From: Geodermatophilus ruber
Lineage (GTDB): Bacteria > Actinomycetota > Actinomycetes > Mycobacteriales > Geodermatophilaceae
Direction: 5' to 3'
Length of the DNA: 64,000 bases
Assembly (NCBI RefSeq): GCF_900114385.1
Contig: NZ_FOSW01000017.1
Span: 1-64,000, forward strand
The notes under the pieces were generated by a model that saw nothing but the letters and a program-made list of their open reading frames with translations, was not told where the DNA came from and made no database searches. Position 1 is the stretch's first letter, and each line of letters starts with the position of its first letter. Below are positions 16,475-26,050 of the stretch, piece by piece. The position numbers and the translations under genes were made by a program.

Positions 16475-17776
16475 GTGGCCCTCCTCGCCTGCGTCGACAT
16501 CGGCTCCACCTGGACCAAGGCCGCGCTCGTCGAGCTGCCGGCCGGCGTGCTGGTGGCCCGGGCGCAGGCGCCGACCGACCCGGCCGACGTCGTCCGCGGG
16601 GTGCTGGCCGCCACCTCCGGGTTCCCCGACGTGCCGGTGCTCGCCTGCTCCAGCGCCGGCGGGGGGCTGCGGCTGGCGGTGGTCGGCTACGAGGAGCTGA
16701 TCAGCGCGGAGGCCGGCCACCGCGCGGCGCTGTCGGCCGGGGCCCGGGTGGTGCACGTGGCCGCCGGCCCGCTGGACGCGGCAGGGCTCGCGGCCCTGGC
16801 CGCCGCCGCGCCGGACGTCGTCCTGCTGGTCGGCGGCACCGACGGCGGGGAGGCCTCGGTGCTGCGGCACAACGCGGCCGCCCTGGCCTCGTCGGCTGCG
16901 CTGCAGGGTCCCAGCGGAGTCCTTCGTCGGCCCGTCCCGGTCGTCCTGGCCGGCAACGCCGCCGTCCGCGACGAGGTGGCCGCCGTGCTGCGGGACGGCG
17001 GCGTGCCGGTGACCGCGGCCGGCAACGTGCTGCCCGACATCGGCCGGCTGGCGCCGGAGCCGGCGCGGGCGGCGATCCGCGAGGTGTTCCTCCGGCACGT
17101 GATCGGCGGCGACCGGCTGTCCACCGACCCGCGGCTGCGGCAGTGGGTGCGCACGGTGACGCCGGACGCCGTCCTGTCCGGCGTCACCGTGCTCGCGGCG
17201 GGCCGGGCCGGCGCCGGGGCCCCGGGCGTGGTCGTGGTCGACGTGGGCGGTGCGACCACCGACGTGTACTGCGTGCCCGATCCGGACGCCGAGCAGGCGT
17301 CGCTGGGCCGGGAGGCGGTCGGCGTCCCGGCAGCCCGCCGCACCGTGGAGGGCGATCTCGGCGTCGAGGCCAGCGCCGGTGCGCTGCACCGGGCCGCCGC
17401 CGCGGAGGACGTGCCGGTGCCCGACGACCCGCTCGGCCTGGGCGCGGCCGCGGCGACGATCGCGCTGCGCCGGCACCTGCGCGCCGAGGCGGCCTACGGG
17501 CCCGGCGGCGCGGGGGCGCGGACGGCGGGGCTGGTCGTCCTCTCCGGCGGGGTGTTCCGGCACGGCGACCCCGAGGCGGTGGCGGCCGCCGTCGGCCGGA
17601 TCGCCGCCGACCGCGGCGGCGCCGGGGCCGTGCTGGCCGACGCCGACGTGCTGGTCGACTCCCGCTACGTGCTCGCGGCCGCCGGGCTGCTGGCCGCCGT
17701 GCACCCGGCCGCGGCGGCCGGCCTGCTCAGCGGGGGGCGAGCGTTCGCGCCCACGACCCCGACGCGTTCGCGGTGA
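16475..17776 (+). CDS. GlmL/MutL-like ATPase
   Basis: A 433-residue protein of the glutamate mutase MutL/GlmL family. It has actin-like ATPase phosphate loops (CVDIGSTWTKAALVE at the N-terminus, VVVDVGGATTDVY in the middle, LSGGVF near the end) and the family part VLLVGGTDGGEASVLRHNA. In clostridia the gene accompanies glutamate mutase (glmS/glmE), but no mutase subunit is in this window, so it may serve another B12 enzyme or have a different role. A TACGGT hexamer lies 6 bases before the GTG (leaderless). Confidence 0.85.
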   Translation: MALLACVDIGSTWTKAALVELPAGVLVARAQAPTDPADVVRGVLAATSGFPDVPVLACSSAGGGLRLAVVGYEELISAEAGHRAALSAGARVVHVAAGPLDAAGLAALAAAAPDVVLLVGGTDGGEASVLRHNAAALASSAALQGPSGVLRRPVPVVLAGNAAVRDEVAAVLRDGGVPVTAAGNVLPDIGRLAPEPARAAIREVFLRHVIGGDRLSTDPRLRQWVRTVTPDAVLSGVTVLAAGRAGAGAPGVVVVDVGGATTDVYCVPDPDAEQASLGREAVGVPAARRTVEGDLGVEASAGALHRAAAAEDVPVPDDPLGLGAAAATIALRRHLRAEAAYGPGGAGARTAGLVVLSGGVFRHGDPEAVAAAVGRIAADRGGAGAVLADADVLVDSRYVLAAAGLLAAVHPAAAAGLLSGGRAFAPTTPTRSR

Positions 17777-19262
17777 ACCCGGCGACGTCGGCGGCAGCCA
17801 CGTCCACCGCCGCGTAGCCGCCGCTGCCGGCGCCCACGCAGGCCACCACGGTGGCCAGCCCGGCCCGGCGCTGGAACGGGCTCTGCCGCACCCGCCAGCC
17901 GACGACGGCGCGGCGCTGCAGCACCGCCTGCTCGCGGACCAGCCAGCCGCTGCGCACGGTGAACGAGCGGGGCCCGGCCCGGTGCCCGAGCGCGGCGTAC
18001 CGGCCCAGCCCCACCGGCACGCCCAGGGCGGCAAGCACGCCTCCCGCGACGAGCACCCACCACCCGCCGGAGGTCGCGGTCACGACCCCGCCGAGGGCGG
18101 TGACGAGCAGGCCGGCGGCCACGGCCCGGAGGATCCGCCGGCGGCGCGCGGCCGGCGGGTGGTGCAGGAGCGGCCCGGGGTCCTCGACCAGCCGGCGCAG
18201 CAGCGCCCGCGCCTCCTCCCGCGGGCCCAGCGGCAGCAGCTGGCCCCGCCGGTTGGCCTGCCCCAGCCCGGTGACCAGCGCGTTCACCCGGGCCGCGCCG
18301 ACCAGGCGCATGCCCAGGCCCTCGCTGAGCGTGCCGCCGCGGATCCGGTCGATCTCCAGCTCGGTGTGCCGCCGGGTGAGCAGGCCCCGGACGGCGACCA
18401 GCGAGCCGTCCCGGCGGACCAGCCGGAACCCCCAGTTGACCAGCGCCGCGCCCAGCACCGACCCGGCGACGAGCAGCACCAGCCCGACGACGCCGGCGAG
18501 CACCAGCACCCGGACGTCGGAGAGGTCGGGGCCGTCGAGATCGGGCAGCACGCTGTCGGGCAGCTCGTCGACGAACCGGAACAGCGCGCCGACCGCGGCC
18601 AGCGGGACGACCAGGTAGCTGCCGACCAGCGGCGCGTAGAGCAGCCAGCGGTTGTCGAAGCGGGCGAACTCCTCCTCGGAGGGAGCGGGTGCGCCTCCGG
18701 CCGCGGTCTCCGCGCGGGGCGCCGGGGCCGGCCGGCGGGCGAGGAGGTGGGTGCGGAGCCGGTCGCCCTCGGCGCGGGGCACGCCGTCGACGACCACCTC
18801 CTCCTCGCCCGGGCCCACCGAGCCCGCGGCCGCGTCGATGCGCACCCGGACCAGGCCGAGCAGCCGGTGCAGCGGTGGCGTCTCGACCTCCACGCCGCGG
18901 ATGCGGTCGTTGGGCACGGTGCGCACCGACCGCGCCAGCAGCCCGCGGGTGACGACCACCGCCGTCGGCCCGTCGGCGTAGCTGAACCGCCACCAGGACA
19001 GCGCCGCCGCGGCCAGGGACAGCACGGTGATCGCGACGGCGAGGACGACGACCGTCGTGGCGCCGTCGTCGAGGCCGGTGATCGCGGCGACCGGGATGAG
19101 CATCGGCACCAGCTGTCGGGCCTGCCGGAAGGTGGCGGTGTGCACCAGCACGACCAGCGGGGAGGTGCGCCGGGCGCCGTCGTCCCCTCGCCCTTGTGGC
19201 CACGAAGGCCCGGTTCCCGGCGGACTCTGCGGCCACGAAGGCCCGTCGGTGGGGCCGGTCAT
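17727..19262 (-). CDS. PH-domain membrane protein (YdbT-like)
   Basis: A 511-residue integral membrane protein. It has three bacterial PH (bPH2) units (around VVVTRGLLARSVRTVPNDRIRGVE, LVAVRGLLTRRHTELEIDRIRG and FTVRSGWLVREQAVLQRRAVV) separated by pairs of membrane helices. The N-terminus carries two copies of GPSWPQ, encoded by a short direct repeat at 19196-19245. The ATG overlaps the stop of the smaller PH protein by 4 bases, the usual YdbS-YdbT arrangement. Function unknown. Its 3' end overlaps the convergent GlmL-like gene by 50 bases. Confidence 0.88.
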   Translation of the reverse strand: MTGPTDGPSWPQSPPGTGPSWPQGRGDDGARRTSPLVVLVHTATFRQARQLVPMLIPVAAITGLDDGATTVVVLAVAITVLSLAAAALSWWRFSYADGPTAVVVTRGLLARSVRTVPNDRIRGVEVETPPLHRLLGLVRVRIDAAAGSVGPGEEEVVVDGVPRAEGDRLRTHLLARRPAPAPRAETAAGGAPAPSEEEFARFDNRWLLYAPLVGSYLVVPLAAVGALFRFVDELPDSVLPDLDGPDLSDVRVLVLAGVVGLVLLVAGSVLGAALVNWGFRLVRRDGSLVAVRGLLTRRHTELEIDRIRGGTLSEGLGMRLVGAARVNALVTGLGQANRRGQLLPLGPREEARALLRRLVEDPGPLLHHPPAARRRRILRAVAAGLLVTALGGVVTATSGGWWVLVAGGVLAALGVPVGLGRYAALGHRAGPRSFTVRSGWLVREQAVLQRRAVVGWRVRQSPFQRRAGLATVVACVGAGSGGYAAVDVAAADVAGFTANASGSWARTLAPR

Positions 19263-19777
19263 GTCGCCTCGTCGCGGACCAGCTCGGCGCGGCGGGCGAG
19301 GTCGTCGGCGACCCGCCGGGCCACGTCGGCCTCCAGGTGCGGCACCCGCACGGTGCCCTGGGAGGAGGCGGTCAGCACCGCCACCGTGGCCAGCCCGAAG
19401 GCCTGCTGCAGCACGCCGCGGGTGACGTCGACGGTCTGGATGCGCGAGACGGGGACGAGGACCCAGGTGCGGGTCAACCAGCCGGTGAGGGTGTAGACCG
19501 CCTCGTCGGTGACCTCCCAGCGGTGCACCCGGTAGCGGATCCACGGCCGGACGCCGATCGCCACCACCGCGTACGCGACGACCAGCACCGGCAGCAGCCA
19601 GCGCAGCACCGGCACCGGCCCGGCGGGCGGGACGAAGAGCACGAACGCCGCCGTCAGGACGCCGTAGACCAGCGCCCCCAGCACCCCCTCGGCGACCCAC
19701 AGGCCGATCGCGGAGCGGGACAGCGGCCAGGCCGGGTCGCGCACCGGAGAGGGCGGGTCGGGGAGCATCGGGCCCAT
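19259..19777 (-). CDS. PH-domain membrane protein (YdbS-like)
   Basis: A 172-residue protein with two membrane segments followed by one bPH2 domain (WEVTDEAVYTLTGWLTRTWVLVPVSRIQTVDVTRG). It is the smaller partner of the following 511-residue PH protein, with ATGA overlap. GCGAGG precedes the ATG; a second ATG 9 bases on (19768) is also possible. Confidence 0.88.
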   Translation of the reverse strand: MGPMLPDPPSPVRDPAWPLSRSAIGLWVAEGVLGALVYGVLTAAFVLFVPPAGPVPVLRWLLPVLVVAYAVVAIGVRPWIRYRVHRWEVTDEAVYTLTGWLTRTWVLVPVSRIQTVDVTRGVLQQAFGLATVAVLTASSQGTVRVPHLEADVARRVADDLARRAELVRDEAT

Positions 19778-19822
19778 CCTCGCAGCAGGGCACGGGGCCT
19801 CCGGCGTGCCACGATGGGGTGC

Positions 19823-20155
19823 GTGATGCCGCAGCAGGTTCCGACCGTGCCCGCCAGCCAGCTCCCCGAGGAGGCCGTCGTCCTCGACGTCCGTGAGGAC
19901 GACGAATGGGTGGCCGGCCACATCGAGGGTGCCACCCACATCGCGATGGGCGAGGTCCCCGCCCGGCTGGACGACCTGCCCGAGGGCGACCCGCTCTACG
20001 TCACCTGCCGCAGCGGCGGCCGCTCGGCGCGGGTGGCCGCCTGGCTGAACGCCAACGGCTACGACGCGGTGAACGTCGGCGGCGGCATGGGCGAGTGGGA
20101 GGCCGCCGGCCGCCCGATGGTCAGCGAGACCGGCCAGCCCCCCTTCGTGCGCTGA
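19823..20155 (+). CDS. rhodanese-like sulfurtransferase
   Basis: A 110-residue single-domain rhodanese. The active-site loop is CRSGGRSA with the catalytic cysteine, and the N-terminal VVLDVREDDEWVAGHIEGA is typical. It could move sulfane sulfur; its partner is not indicated by neighbours. The GTG at 19823 is preferred because CACGAT lies 7 bases before it (leaderless); ATG at 19826 and 19814 are alternatives. The stop codon directly abuts the palindrome shared with the convergent acyl-CoA ligase. Confidence 0.88.
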   Translation: MMPQQVPTVPASQLPEEAVVLDVREDDEWVAGHIEGATHIAMGEVPARLDDLPEGDPLYVTCRSGGRSARVAAWLNANGYDAVNVGGGMGEWEAAGRPMVSETGQPPFVR

Positions 20156-20200
20156 GCGGAGTGGATCCGTGCGGGTGACCCGCACGGATCCACTCCGCTC
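20154..20200. terminator. bidirectional palindromic terminator, copy 1
   Basis: A near-perfect 23-bp inverted repeat (arms 20154-20176 and 20178-20200) lies exactly between the stops of two convergent genes. Its 43-base core (20156-20198) reappears at 26007-26049 with two base changes. It probably ends transcription in both directions. Confidence 0.75.
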
Positions 20201-21815
20201 ACCCTCGGGCGGGGAACTCGGTGAACCGCGCGCGCAGGTCCTTCTTGGAGAACTTGCCGACGCTGGTCTTGGGCACCTCGTCGATGAACGCCACCGCGTC
20301 CGGCAGCCACCACTTGGCGACCAGCGGCCGCAGGTGCTCGAGGATCTCCTCCTCGGACGCGGTCTCCCCGTCCTTGAGGACGACGCAGGCCAGCGGGCGC
20401 TCGTCCCACTTCGGGTGCGGGACGCCGACGACCGCGGCCTCCTTCACCTTCGGGTGGCTCATGATCGCGTTCTCCAGGTCCACCGAGCTGATCCACTCGC
20501 CGCCGGACTTGATCAGGTCCTTGGTGCGGTCGGCGATGCGGATCGAGCCGAAGGCGTCCATCGCGGCGACGTCGCCGGTGCGCATCCAGCCGTCCGGGGT
20601 CGACAGCTCCACGCCGGCGTCGGGGTGGTAGTAGTCCTGGGCGCACCAGGGCCCGCGGACCTGCAGCTCGCCGGTCGCCTTGTCGTCCCACGGCTGCGGC
20701 TCGAGGGTCTCGGCGTCGACGATCCGCGCCTCCACGCCGAGGAAGGGGATGCCGGCGCGGGCCCGCTGGGCGGCCCTGGTCTCCTCGTCGGCGCCGTCGT
20801 AGCGGGGCGGCAGGATGCCGGAGGAGGCGACCGGGTGGGTCTCGGTCATCCCCCAGGCCTGCAGGATCGCCAGGCCGACCTGCTCGCGGTAGGCCTCCGA
20901 CAGCGCCTTGGGCACCGCCGAGCCGCCGCAGCCGATCTCGCGCAGCTTGTGCGGGCGGCCGGCCAGGTGCGGCAGCACGCCCTGCCAGATGGTCGGGACG
21001 CCGGCGGTGAAGGTGACCCCCTCGTTCACGATCAGGTCGGCCAGGGCCTGCGGCTGCATCATCGGGCCGGGCATGACCAGCGACGCCCCGGCGGCCGGCG
21101 CGGCCTGGGCGATGCCCCAGGCGTTGGCGTGGAACATCGGCACGACCGGCATCGCGACGTCCCGGACGCCCAGCCCGAACGCGTTGGGCGCCATCACCCC
21201 CATGGTGTGCAGCCACGTGGAGCGGTGGGAGTAGACGACCCCCTTGGGGTGGCCGGTGGTGCCGCTCGTGTAGCACATGGAGGCGGCCGAGTTCTCGTCC
21301 TCGACGTGGAACTCCACCGGCGAGGCGTCGGCCAGCAGCGTCTCGTAGTCGAGCACCCGCGGGTCGTCGGGGATCTCGTTGTCCCCGCCGTCGTCCATGA
21401 CCACGACGTGCCGGATGGTCTTCATCGTGTCGATCAGCGGCCACAGCAGCGGCAGGACGGTGCGGTCGACGAAGACCACCTCGTCCTCGGCGTGGTTGGC
21501 GATGTAGGTCAGCTGCTCGGGGAACAGCCGGATGTTGAGGGTGTGCAGCACCCGCCCGGACGACGGCGCGGCGAAGTAGAGCTCCAGGTGGCGCGCGGAG
21601 TTCCAGGCGAAGGTGGCCACCCGCCCGTCGGCGCTGATGCCGAGGGTGTCGAGCACGCCGCCCAGCTTCCGGGTGCGCTCTGCCCACTCTCCGTAGGTCA
21701 TCCGCGTGGTCCCGCCGGGCCCGGCGGTGGCGATGGTGCCGTCGCGGTAGTGCTGCTCGACGTGCCGGAAGATCGCATCGATGGTCAGGGGGTAGTCCTG
21801 CATCAGGCCGCGCAT
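20199..21815 (-). CDS. fatty acyl-CoA ligase (AMP-forming)
   Basis: A 538-residue adenylate-forming enzyme. The P-loop-like YTSGTTGHPKGVVYSHRS, the QAWGMTETHPV motif, the GWMRTGDVA motif and the hinge DRTKDLIKSGGEWIS with C-terminal lysine in KTSVGKFSKKDLR are all present, so it should be active. The type is that of medium/long-chain acyl-CoA ligases (FadD/AlkK-like). The exact chain length is not told by sequence. An ATG at 21803 is a possible alternative start. No operon partner: the upstream 262 bases (21816-22077) hold no gene that I recognise. Confidence 0.9.
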   Translation of the reverse strand: MRGLMQDYPLTIDAIFRHVEQHYRDGTIATAGPGGTTRMTYGEWAERTRKLGGVLDTLGISADGRVATFAWNSARHLELYFAAPSSGRVLHTLNIRLFPEQLTYIANHAEDEVVFVDRTVLPLLWPLIDTMKTIRHVVVMDDGGDNEIPDDPRVLDYETLLADASPVEFHVEDENSAASMCYTSGTTGHPKGVVYSHRSTWLHTMGVMAPNAFGLGVRDVAMPVVPMFHANAWGIAQAAPAAGASLVMPGPMMQPQALADLIVNEGVTFTAGVPTIWQGVLPHLAGRPHKLREIGCGGSAVPKALSEAYREQVGLAILQAWGMTETHPVASSGILPPRYDGADEETRAAQRARAGIPFLGVEARIVDAETLEPQPWDDKATGELQVRGPWCAQDYYHPDAGVELSTPDGWMRTGDVAAMDAFGSIRIADRTKDLIKSGGEWISSVDLENAIMSHPKVKEAAVVGVPHPKWDERPLACVVLKDGETASEEEILEHLRPLVAKWWLPDAVAFIDEVPKTSVGKFSKKDLRARFTEFPARG

Positions 21816-22077
21816 GGCGAGATCGTGCCAGTGACGGCCCTCACCTTCTACCCGGGCGCGGGCGGTCGCCGTAGGTGGCCCGCAGGCCCGCGACCAGCAC
21901 CGTCAGCGCCCCGGCCGTCCACGAGGACCACCGAGGTCCGCCGTCGGGTGCCGACGCCGAGCCGGGGCACCCTCGCGCCGCACCCGCTCACGCCACGCCG
22001 ACCACCGGCGACGGGCGTCGCGGCGGACCGCGGTCGAGGCAAGAACCTTGTCGACGTTCCCGCGGGAACGGCCGCGA

Positions 22078-23289
22078 TCAGGGCGTGAGGACGACGGGCA
22101 GCTCGGCCAGGCCGCGGATGACGAACTCCGGTCGGCGCACCGGCTCCCCGCCCAGCTCCAGCCGGGAGGTGCGGCCCAGCAGCGCCCCGAAGGAGGCCTG
22201 CAGCTCCACCCGGGCCAGCGGGGCGCCGATGCAGAAGTGGACGCCGGCGCCGAAGGTGATGTGCGGGTTGTCGGCGCGCCCGACGTCGAAGGTCTCCGGG
22301 GCGTCGAACGCGGCCGGGTCGTGGTTGGCCGCCCCGAGCAGCGCGGCGATCTTCTGCCCCTCCCGCACGGTCACGCCGCCGATCTCGACGTCGGTGGTGG
22401 CGGTGCGCTCGAACAGCTGCAGCGGCGAGTCGAACCGCATGAACTCCTCGATCGCCGTGGGCAGCAGGCCGGCGTCCTGCCGTAGCCGCTGCATCTGGCC
22501 GGGGTGGCGCAGCAGGGCGAGCAGGCCGTTGCCGCTGACGTTCACCGTCGCCTCGTGGCCGGCGTTGAGCAGCAGGATGCAGGTGGTGACCAGCTCGTCC
22601 TCGGTCAGCCGGCCGCCGTCGGAGTCGCGCACGGCCACCAGGTGGGAGAGCAGGTCCTCGCCGGGGGTGCGGCGGCGCTCCGCGGTCAGCGCGCGCAGAT
22701 AGGCGACGAACTCGTCGGCGGCCCGCTCGGCGGCGTCCTCGACCGCCGTCGTCCGGCCGTACTCGTACATCTTCACGATCGCGTTGGACCACGGCCGCAG
22801 CAGCGGCCGGTCGGCCTCCGGCACGCCCAGCAGCTCGGCGATGACGTCGACCGGCAGCTGCTCGGCCATGCCGGACAGGACGTCGACCGGCTCGCTGCCG
22901 CCGGAGCGCTCGACCAGGTCGTCGACCAGCCGGCCGGCCAGCTCCTCCACCCACGGGCGCAGCCGCTCCACGTGGCCGCGCGCGAACGCCGAGCTGATCA
23001 GCTGCCGCAGCCGGGTGTGCTCGGGCGGCTCCATCTCGAGGATCGCGTTGCGGTGGATCAGGTTGAAGCTCCCGAACCGCTCCGCGGGCGCCTTGTCCTT
23101 CCAGATCCGCCCGAGCCGCCGGTCGCGCAGCACCGCGTTGGACTCGGCGTGGGTGAACGCCAGCCACAGGTTCATGCCCTCGTGCCACTGCACCGGCGCC
23201 TGGGCGCGCGCTGCGGCGAAGGACGGGTACGGGTCGGCGACGACGGCCGGATCGGTGAGGTCGAGCGGTGCGGGCGGTGCCTGGGTCAC
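22078..23289 (-). CDS. cytochrome P450
   Basis: A 403-residue soluble bacterial P450. The haem-binding loop FGAGVHFCIGAPLARVE contains the cysteine ligand. The I-helix has AGHEAT in place of the usual AGxDT (an acid is retained), and the K-helix EEFMRF replaces the common ExxR with E and R three apart (ExxxR spacing EEFMR, so ExxR is kept). Substrate unknown. No ferredoxin is encoded alongside. TAGGCT at 23297-23302 is 7 bases before the GTG (leaderless), back to back with the same hexamer for the divergent gene. Confidence 0.92.
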   Translation of the reverse strand: MTQAPPAPLDLTDPAVVADPYPSFAAARAQAPVQWHEGMNLWLAFTHAESNAVLRDRRLGRIWKDKAPAERFGSFNLIHRNAILEMEPPEHTRLRQLISSAFARGHVERLRPWVEELAGRLVDDLVERSGGSEPVDVLSGMAEQLPVDVIAELLGVPEADRPLLRPWSNAIVKMYEYGRTTAVEDAAERAADEFVAYLRALTAERRRTPGEDLLSHLVAVRDSDGGRLTEDELVTTCILLLNAGHEATVNVSGNGLLALLRHPGQMQRLRQDAGLLPTAIEEFMRFDSPLQLFERTATTDVEIGGVTVREGQKIAALLGAANHDPAAFDAPETFDVGRADNPHITFGAGVHFCIGAPLARVELQASFGALLGRTSRLELGGEPVRRPEFVIRGLAELPVVLTP

Positions 23290-23336
23290 GGGAAGGAGCC
23301 TAAGTCGGGGGCCCGCGCGCTCCGTAGGCTCGTGCC

Positions 23337-24272
23337 ATGGCTCGCTCCTCGACCCGCCGCCGTCCCGCCGCCCCCACTGCCGACGGTGGGGTGAACCCGA
23401 AGGCGCCGTGCCCGTGCGGCTCGGGCCGCCGCTACAAGCACTGCCACGGCTCGGGCTACGCCCCGCAGGTGGCCCGGCCCTTCGAGGGCCTGCCGGGGGA
23501 GCCGCACTGGGTGGCGCTGCGCGAGCTGGTGCCGGCGGCGACCGTCGCGCTCCGGACGGCGGACGGCCGCGACGTCACCCTCGCCAGCGTGCTGCCCGGC
23601 GGCGTGCCGGCGCTGGTTCGGGCGAACGGGGAGATCCTGCTCGGCGTCCAGCTGCCGGCCTCCTCCGACGACGTCAGCCGCGACCTCGGCACCGCGCTGG
23701 CCGCGGCGCTGGAGGCACCGGCCGGTGCGCCGGTGGACCCGGGCCCGGTCGGCGGCGCGGGATCGGCCGGGCCGCGGCTGCAGGAGCTGCTGGACCTCGA
23801 GGCGCCGTTCGCGGTGACCGTGCACCCCGACTTCGGGTTCTGGCTCGAGGGCGCCGACACCGGGCCCGCCGCCCAGGCCGGGCTCGAGCAGGCCAACCAG
23901 GCGATCCTCCCCACCGAGGCGCTCGAGGGCCTCGGTGCCGCCTACTGGGTGCGGCCCGGCAGCGAGCGCGCGCACCTGCGCTGGGTGCGCCCGGAACCCG
24001 AGGAGCGGCTGCTCGACGCGCTGGCCCGGCTCTCGGCGAGCGGGGAGATCCTGCTCGGCGAGGGCACCCGCTACGCCGGCGCATTCCGGGCCCACGGCCT
24101 CGTCGTCCCCGTGTGGGACCTGCCCGCCGACACCCCGGCCGCCGACTGGGTCGGGCCGGCCACCGCGTTCCAGGAGCGCCTGGAGCGGGCGCTGGCCGCC
24201 ACCGAGCCGTTGAACGCCGACGAGCGCCGCGCCCGCGCCGGCCTGATCTCCCGCCAGATCACCCTGCGCTGA
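23337..24272 (+). CDS. SEC-C motif DUF5926 protein
   Basis: A 311-residue protein. A SEC-C zinc motif (PCPCGSGRRYKHCHG) lies near the N-terminus after a basic leader, and the rest matches the actinobacterial DUF5926 family, of unknown function. The ATG is 6 bases after TAGGCT (23325-23330), a leaderless start. Confidence 0.85.
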   Translation: MARSSTRRRPAAPTADGGVNPKAPCPCGSGRRYKHCHGSGYAPQVARPFEGLPGEPHWVALRELVPAATVALRTADGRDVTLASVLPGGVPALVRANGEILLGVQLPASSDDVSRDLGTALAAALEAPAGAPVDPGPVGGAGSAGPRLQELLDLEAPFAVTVHPDFGFWLEGADTGPAAQAGLEQANQAILPTEALEGLGAAYWVRPGSERAHLRWVRPEPEERLLDALARLSASGEILLGEGTRYAGAFRAHGLVVPVWDLPADTPAADWVGPATAFQERLERALAATEPLNADERRARAGLISRQITLR

Positions 24273-24329
24273 CGAAGGACCCCCTCCTGGCCACCCCTCC
24301 CACGCTCGGGGCGGGGCCCGGGACGGGGC

Positions 24330-25565
24330 CTACAGGGGGGCGCGGCTGATCGGGCAGGACATGCACCGCGGCCCGCCGCGGCCGCTGCCCAGCTCGGAGC
24401 CGGCGATCCGGATCACCTCGATGCCGGCGGCCTCCAGCGCGGCGTTGGTCACCGTGTTGCGCTCGTAGGCGACGGTCAGCCGCGGCGCGAGCGCCAGGGT
24501 GTTGTTGCCGTCGTCCCACTGCTCGCGCTCGGCGGTGACCGGGTCGAGGCCGGTGTCGATGACCCGCAGCCGGTCGATGCCCATCGCCGCCGCGGCGGCC
24601 TCCACGAACGGCTCCGGGCCGCGGACGGTGAGGTCGACGACCCCGTCGTCGTCCGGGGGGTGGTCCCCGGCGGTGACCGTCCAGGCGACCAGCGAGTCGG
24701 CGACGGCGGGGTACATCACCAGCGCGTCGACGTCGACCATCGTGGCGATGGTGTCCAGGTGCATGGTGGCCCGCTGCTGGGCGATGGGCACGACGAGCAC
24801 CGTGTGCGCCAGGCCGCGGGCGAACACCCGCCGGGCCAGCCGCTCGGCGCCGCCGGGCGTCGTCCGCTCGCCGACGCCGACGGCCACCACCCCGGGGGCC
24901 AGCAGCAGGACGTCGCCGCCCTCCAGGTGCTCCAGCGAGGCGTCGTAGAGCTGCTCGGCGCCGGCGAACCGCGGGTGGTGGGCGTAGATCGCCGCGGTGA
25001 TGGTGCTCTCCCGGTGCCGGGCCGGCATCGCCAGCGAGGTGACGGCGACCTCGTCACCGACCCACACCGAGGAGTCGCGGGTGAACAGCAGGTTGGGCAG
25101 CGGCGGGACGACGAAGTCGCGGCGGTCCATCAGCTCGTAGGCCACCCCGCGGCCACCGCGCAGCTCGTCGTGCGCCAGCCCGGCGATCAGCGTGCCGGCC
25201 AGATCGGCGGGTGCGAGGTCGGCCAGGTGCGCGGCGGCCGCCCGCTTGAGCGAGGCACCCAGGCGGGGGTCGTCCACCGCCGCGGTGATCAGCTCCGTGC
25301 GGGCCGTCGGGTACGCCAGCACCTCGGCCAGCAACCGGTCCACGTAGAGCACCTCGACGCCGCGGGAGGTCAGCTCGGCCGCGAAGGCGTCGTGCTCCGC
25401 CTGCGCCCGCGGGACCCACGGCACGCCGTCGAACAGCAGCTGGTCGTTGTTGCGCGGGGTCAGCCGGCGCAGCTCGGAGCCGGGCCGGTGCAGCAGCACC
25501 GTCTGCAGCCTGCCGACCTCGCTGGTCGCACCGAGCGGAGCGGGTTCCGGAGCAGGGAGGGCCAT
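24330..25565 (-). CDS. arcA: arginine deiminase
   Basis: A 411-residue enzyme hydrolysing arginine to citrulline and ammonia. Catalytic residues are visible in LEGGDVLLL (acid), [11 protein letters not shown] (histidine/aspartate) and the C-terminal [12 protein letters not shown] (nucleophile cysteine). The length fits the family. The ATG at 25565 is chosen over an upstream start that adds 16 unlike residues. The usual partners arcB and arcC are not present, so it may serve arginine use or acid stress rather than the full ATP-forming pathway. Confidence 0.93.
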   Translation of the reverse strand: MALPAPEPAPLGATSEVGRLQTVLLHRPGSELRRLTPRNNDQLLFDGVPWVPRAQAEHDAFAAELTSRGVEVLYVDRLLAEVLAYPTARTELITAAVDDPRLGASLKRAAAAHLADLAPADLAGTLIAGLAHDELRGGRGVAYELMDRRDFVVPPLPNLLFTRDSSVWVGDEVAVTSLAMPARHRESTITAAIYAHHPRFAGAEQLYDASLEHLEGGDVLLLAPGVVAVGVGERTTPGGAERLARRVFARGLAHTVLVVPIAQQRATMHLDTIATMVDVDALVMYPAVADSLVAWTVTAGDHPPDDDGVVDLTVRGPEPFVEAAAAAMGIDRLRVIDTGLDPVTAEREQWDDGNNTLALAPRLTVAYERNTVTNAALEAAGIEVIRIAGSELGSGRGGPRCMSCPISRAPL

Positions 25566-25684
25566 GGTCGAAGGCTGGCACACCGGCGGCCTGCGGGCCG
25601 TCGCGCGCCTCATGCGGAACGGGTGAGGTGCCCACCCCTGGCCGTCGGCAGCATCGGCGGGGAACGAGCCGGCAGGAGGCGGAC

Positions 25685-25975
25685 ATGACGGCGATCACAG
25701 CAGCCCCACCCGCGGGCACGCCCCTGCGCATCGGGCACGGAGCGGTGCTCCGGGCCATCGAGCGCAACACGGTGCGGGTGGTGATCCCCGCCGTGGGCAC
25801 GATGCACCTGCCGCCGGTCGAGGACCTGGCGTGGTTCGGCGGGCTGGCGACGCTGGCGGTGGTGGGCCTCGTGGAGTGGCCGGTCGCCCTGGCCATCGGC
25901 GCCGGCCACCTGCTGGCCCACCAGAACCACCTGCGGCTCCTGCGCGACTTCGGGCAGGGGCTGGAGCAGGCCTGA
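25685..25975 (+). CDS. small membrane protein, unknown
   Basis: A 96-residue protein preceded by GGCAGGAGG. One or two membrane segments (around [30 protein letters not shown]) follow a polar N-terminus. Not recognised as a named family, though the arrangement looks conserved-hypothetical. It converges with the FAD oxidase gene. Confidence 0.7.
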   Translation: MTAITAAPPAGTPLRIGHGAVLRAIERNTVRVVIPAVGTMHLPPVEDLAWFGGLATLAVVGLVEWPVALAIGAGHLLAHQNHLRLLRDFGQGLEQA

Positions 25976-26005
25976 GCCGAGCTCGTCGCAGGCGCCGGAT
26001 GCGCG

Positions 26006-26050
26006 TGCGGAGTGGATCCGTGCGGGTGATGCGCACGGATCCACTCCGCA
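26006..26050. terminator. bidirectional palindromic terminator, copy 2
   Basis: A 19-bp perfect inverted repeat with a 7-base centre lies directly after the stop of the FAD oxidase gene and 31 bases after the convergent small gene. Its 43-base core matches that at 20156-20198 except for two bases. Confidence 0.75.

Noticed and set aside
19196..19245. Direct repeat GGCCACGAAGGCCCG, possible attachment site
   Set aside because: It lies in coding sequence and explains the GPSWPQ peptide duplication in the PH-domain protein.
21816..22077. Minus-strand fragment reading WSSWTAGALTVLVAGLRA
   Set aside because: Short piece with a hydrophobic stretch but no start codon and no recognisable family; possibly a relic, not supported as a gene.
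22078..23289. P450 judged inactive because AGxDT is altered
   Set aside because: AGHEAT keeps an acidic residue and threonine one place on, as in many active bacterial P450s; haem loop and ExxR are intact.
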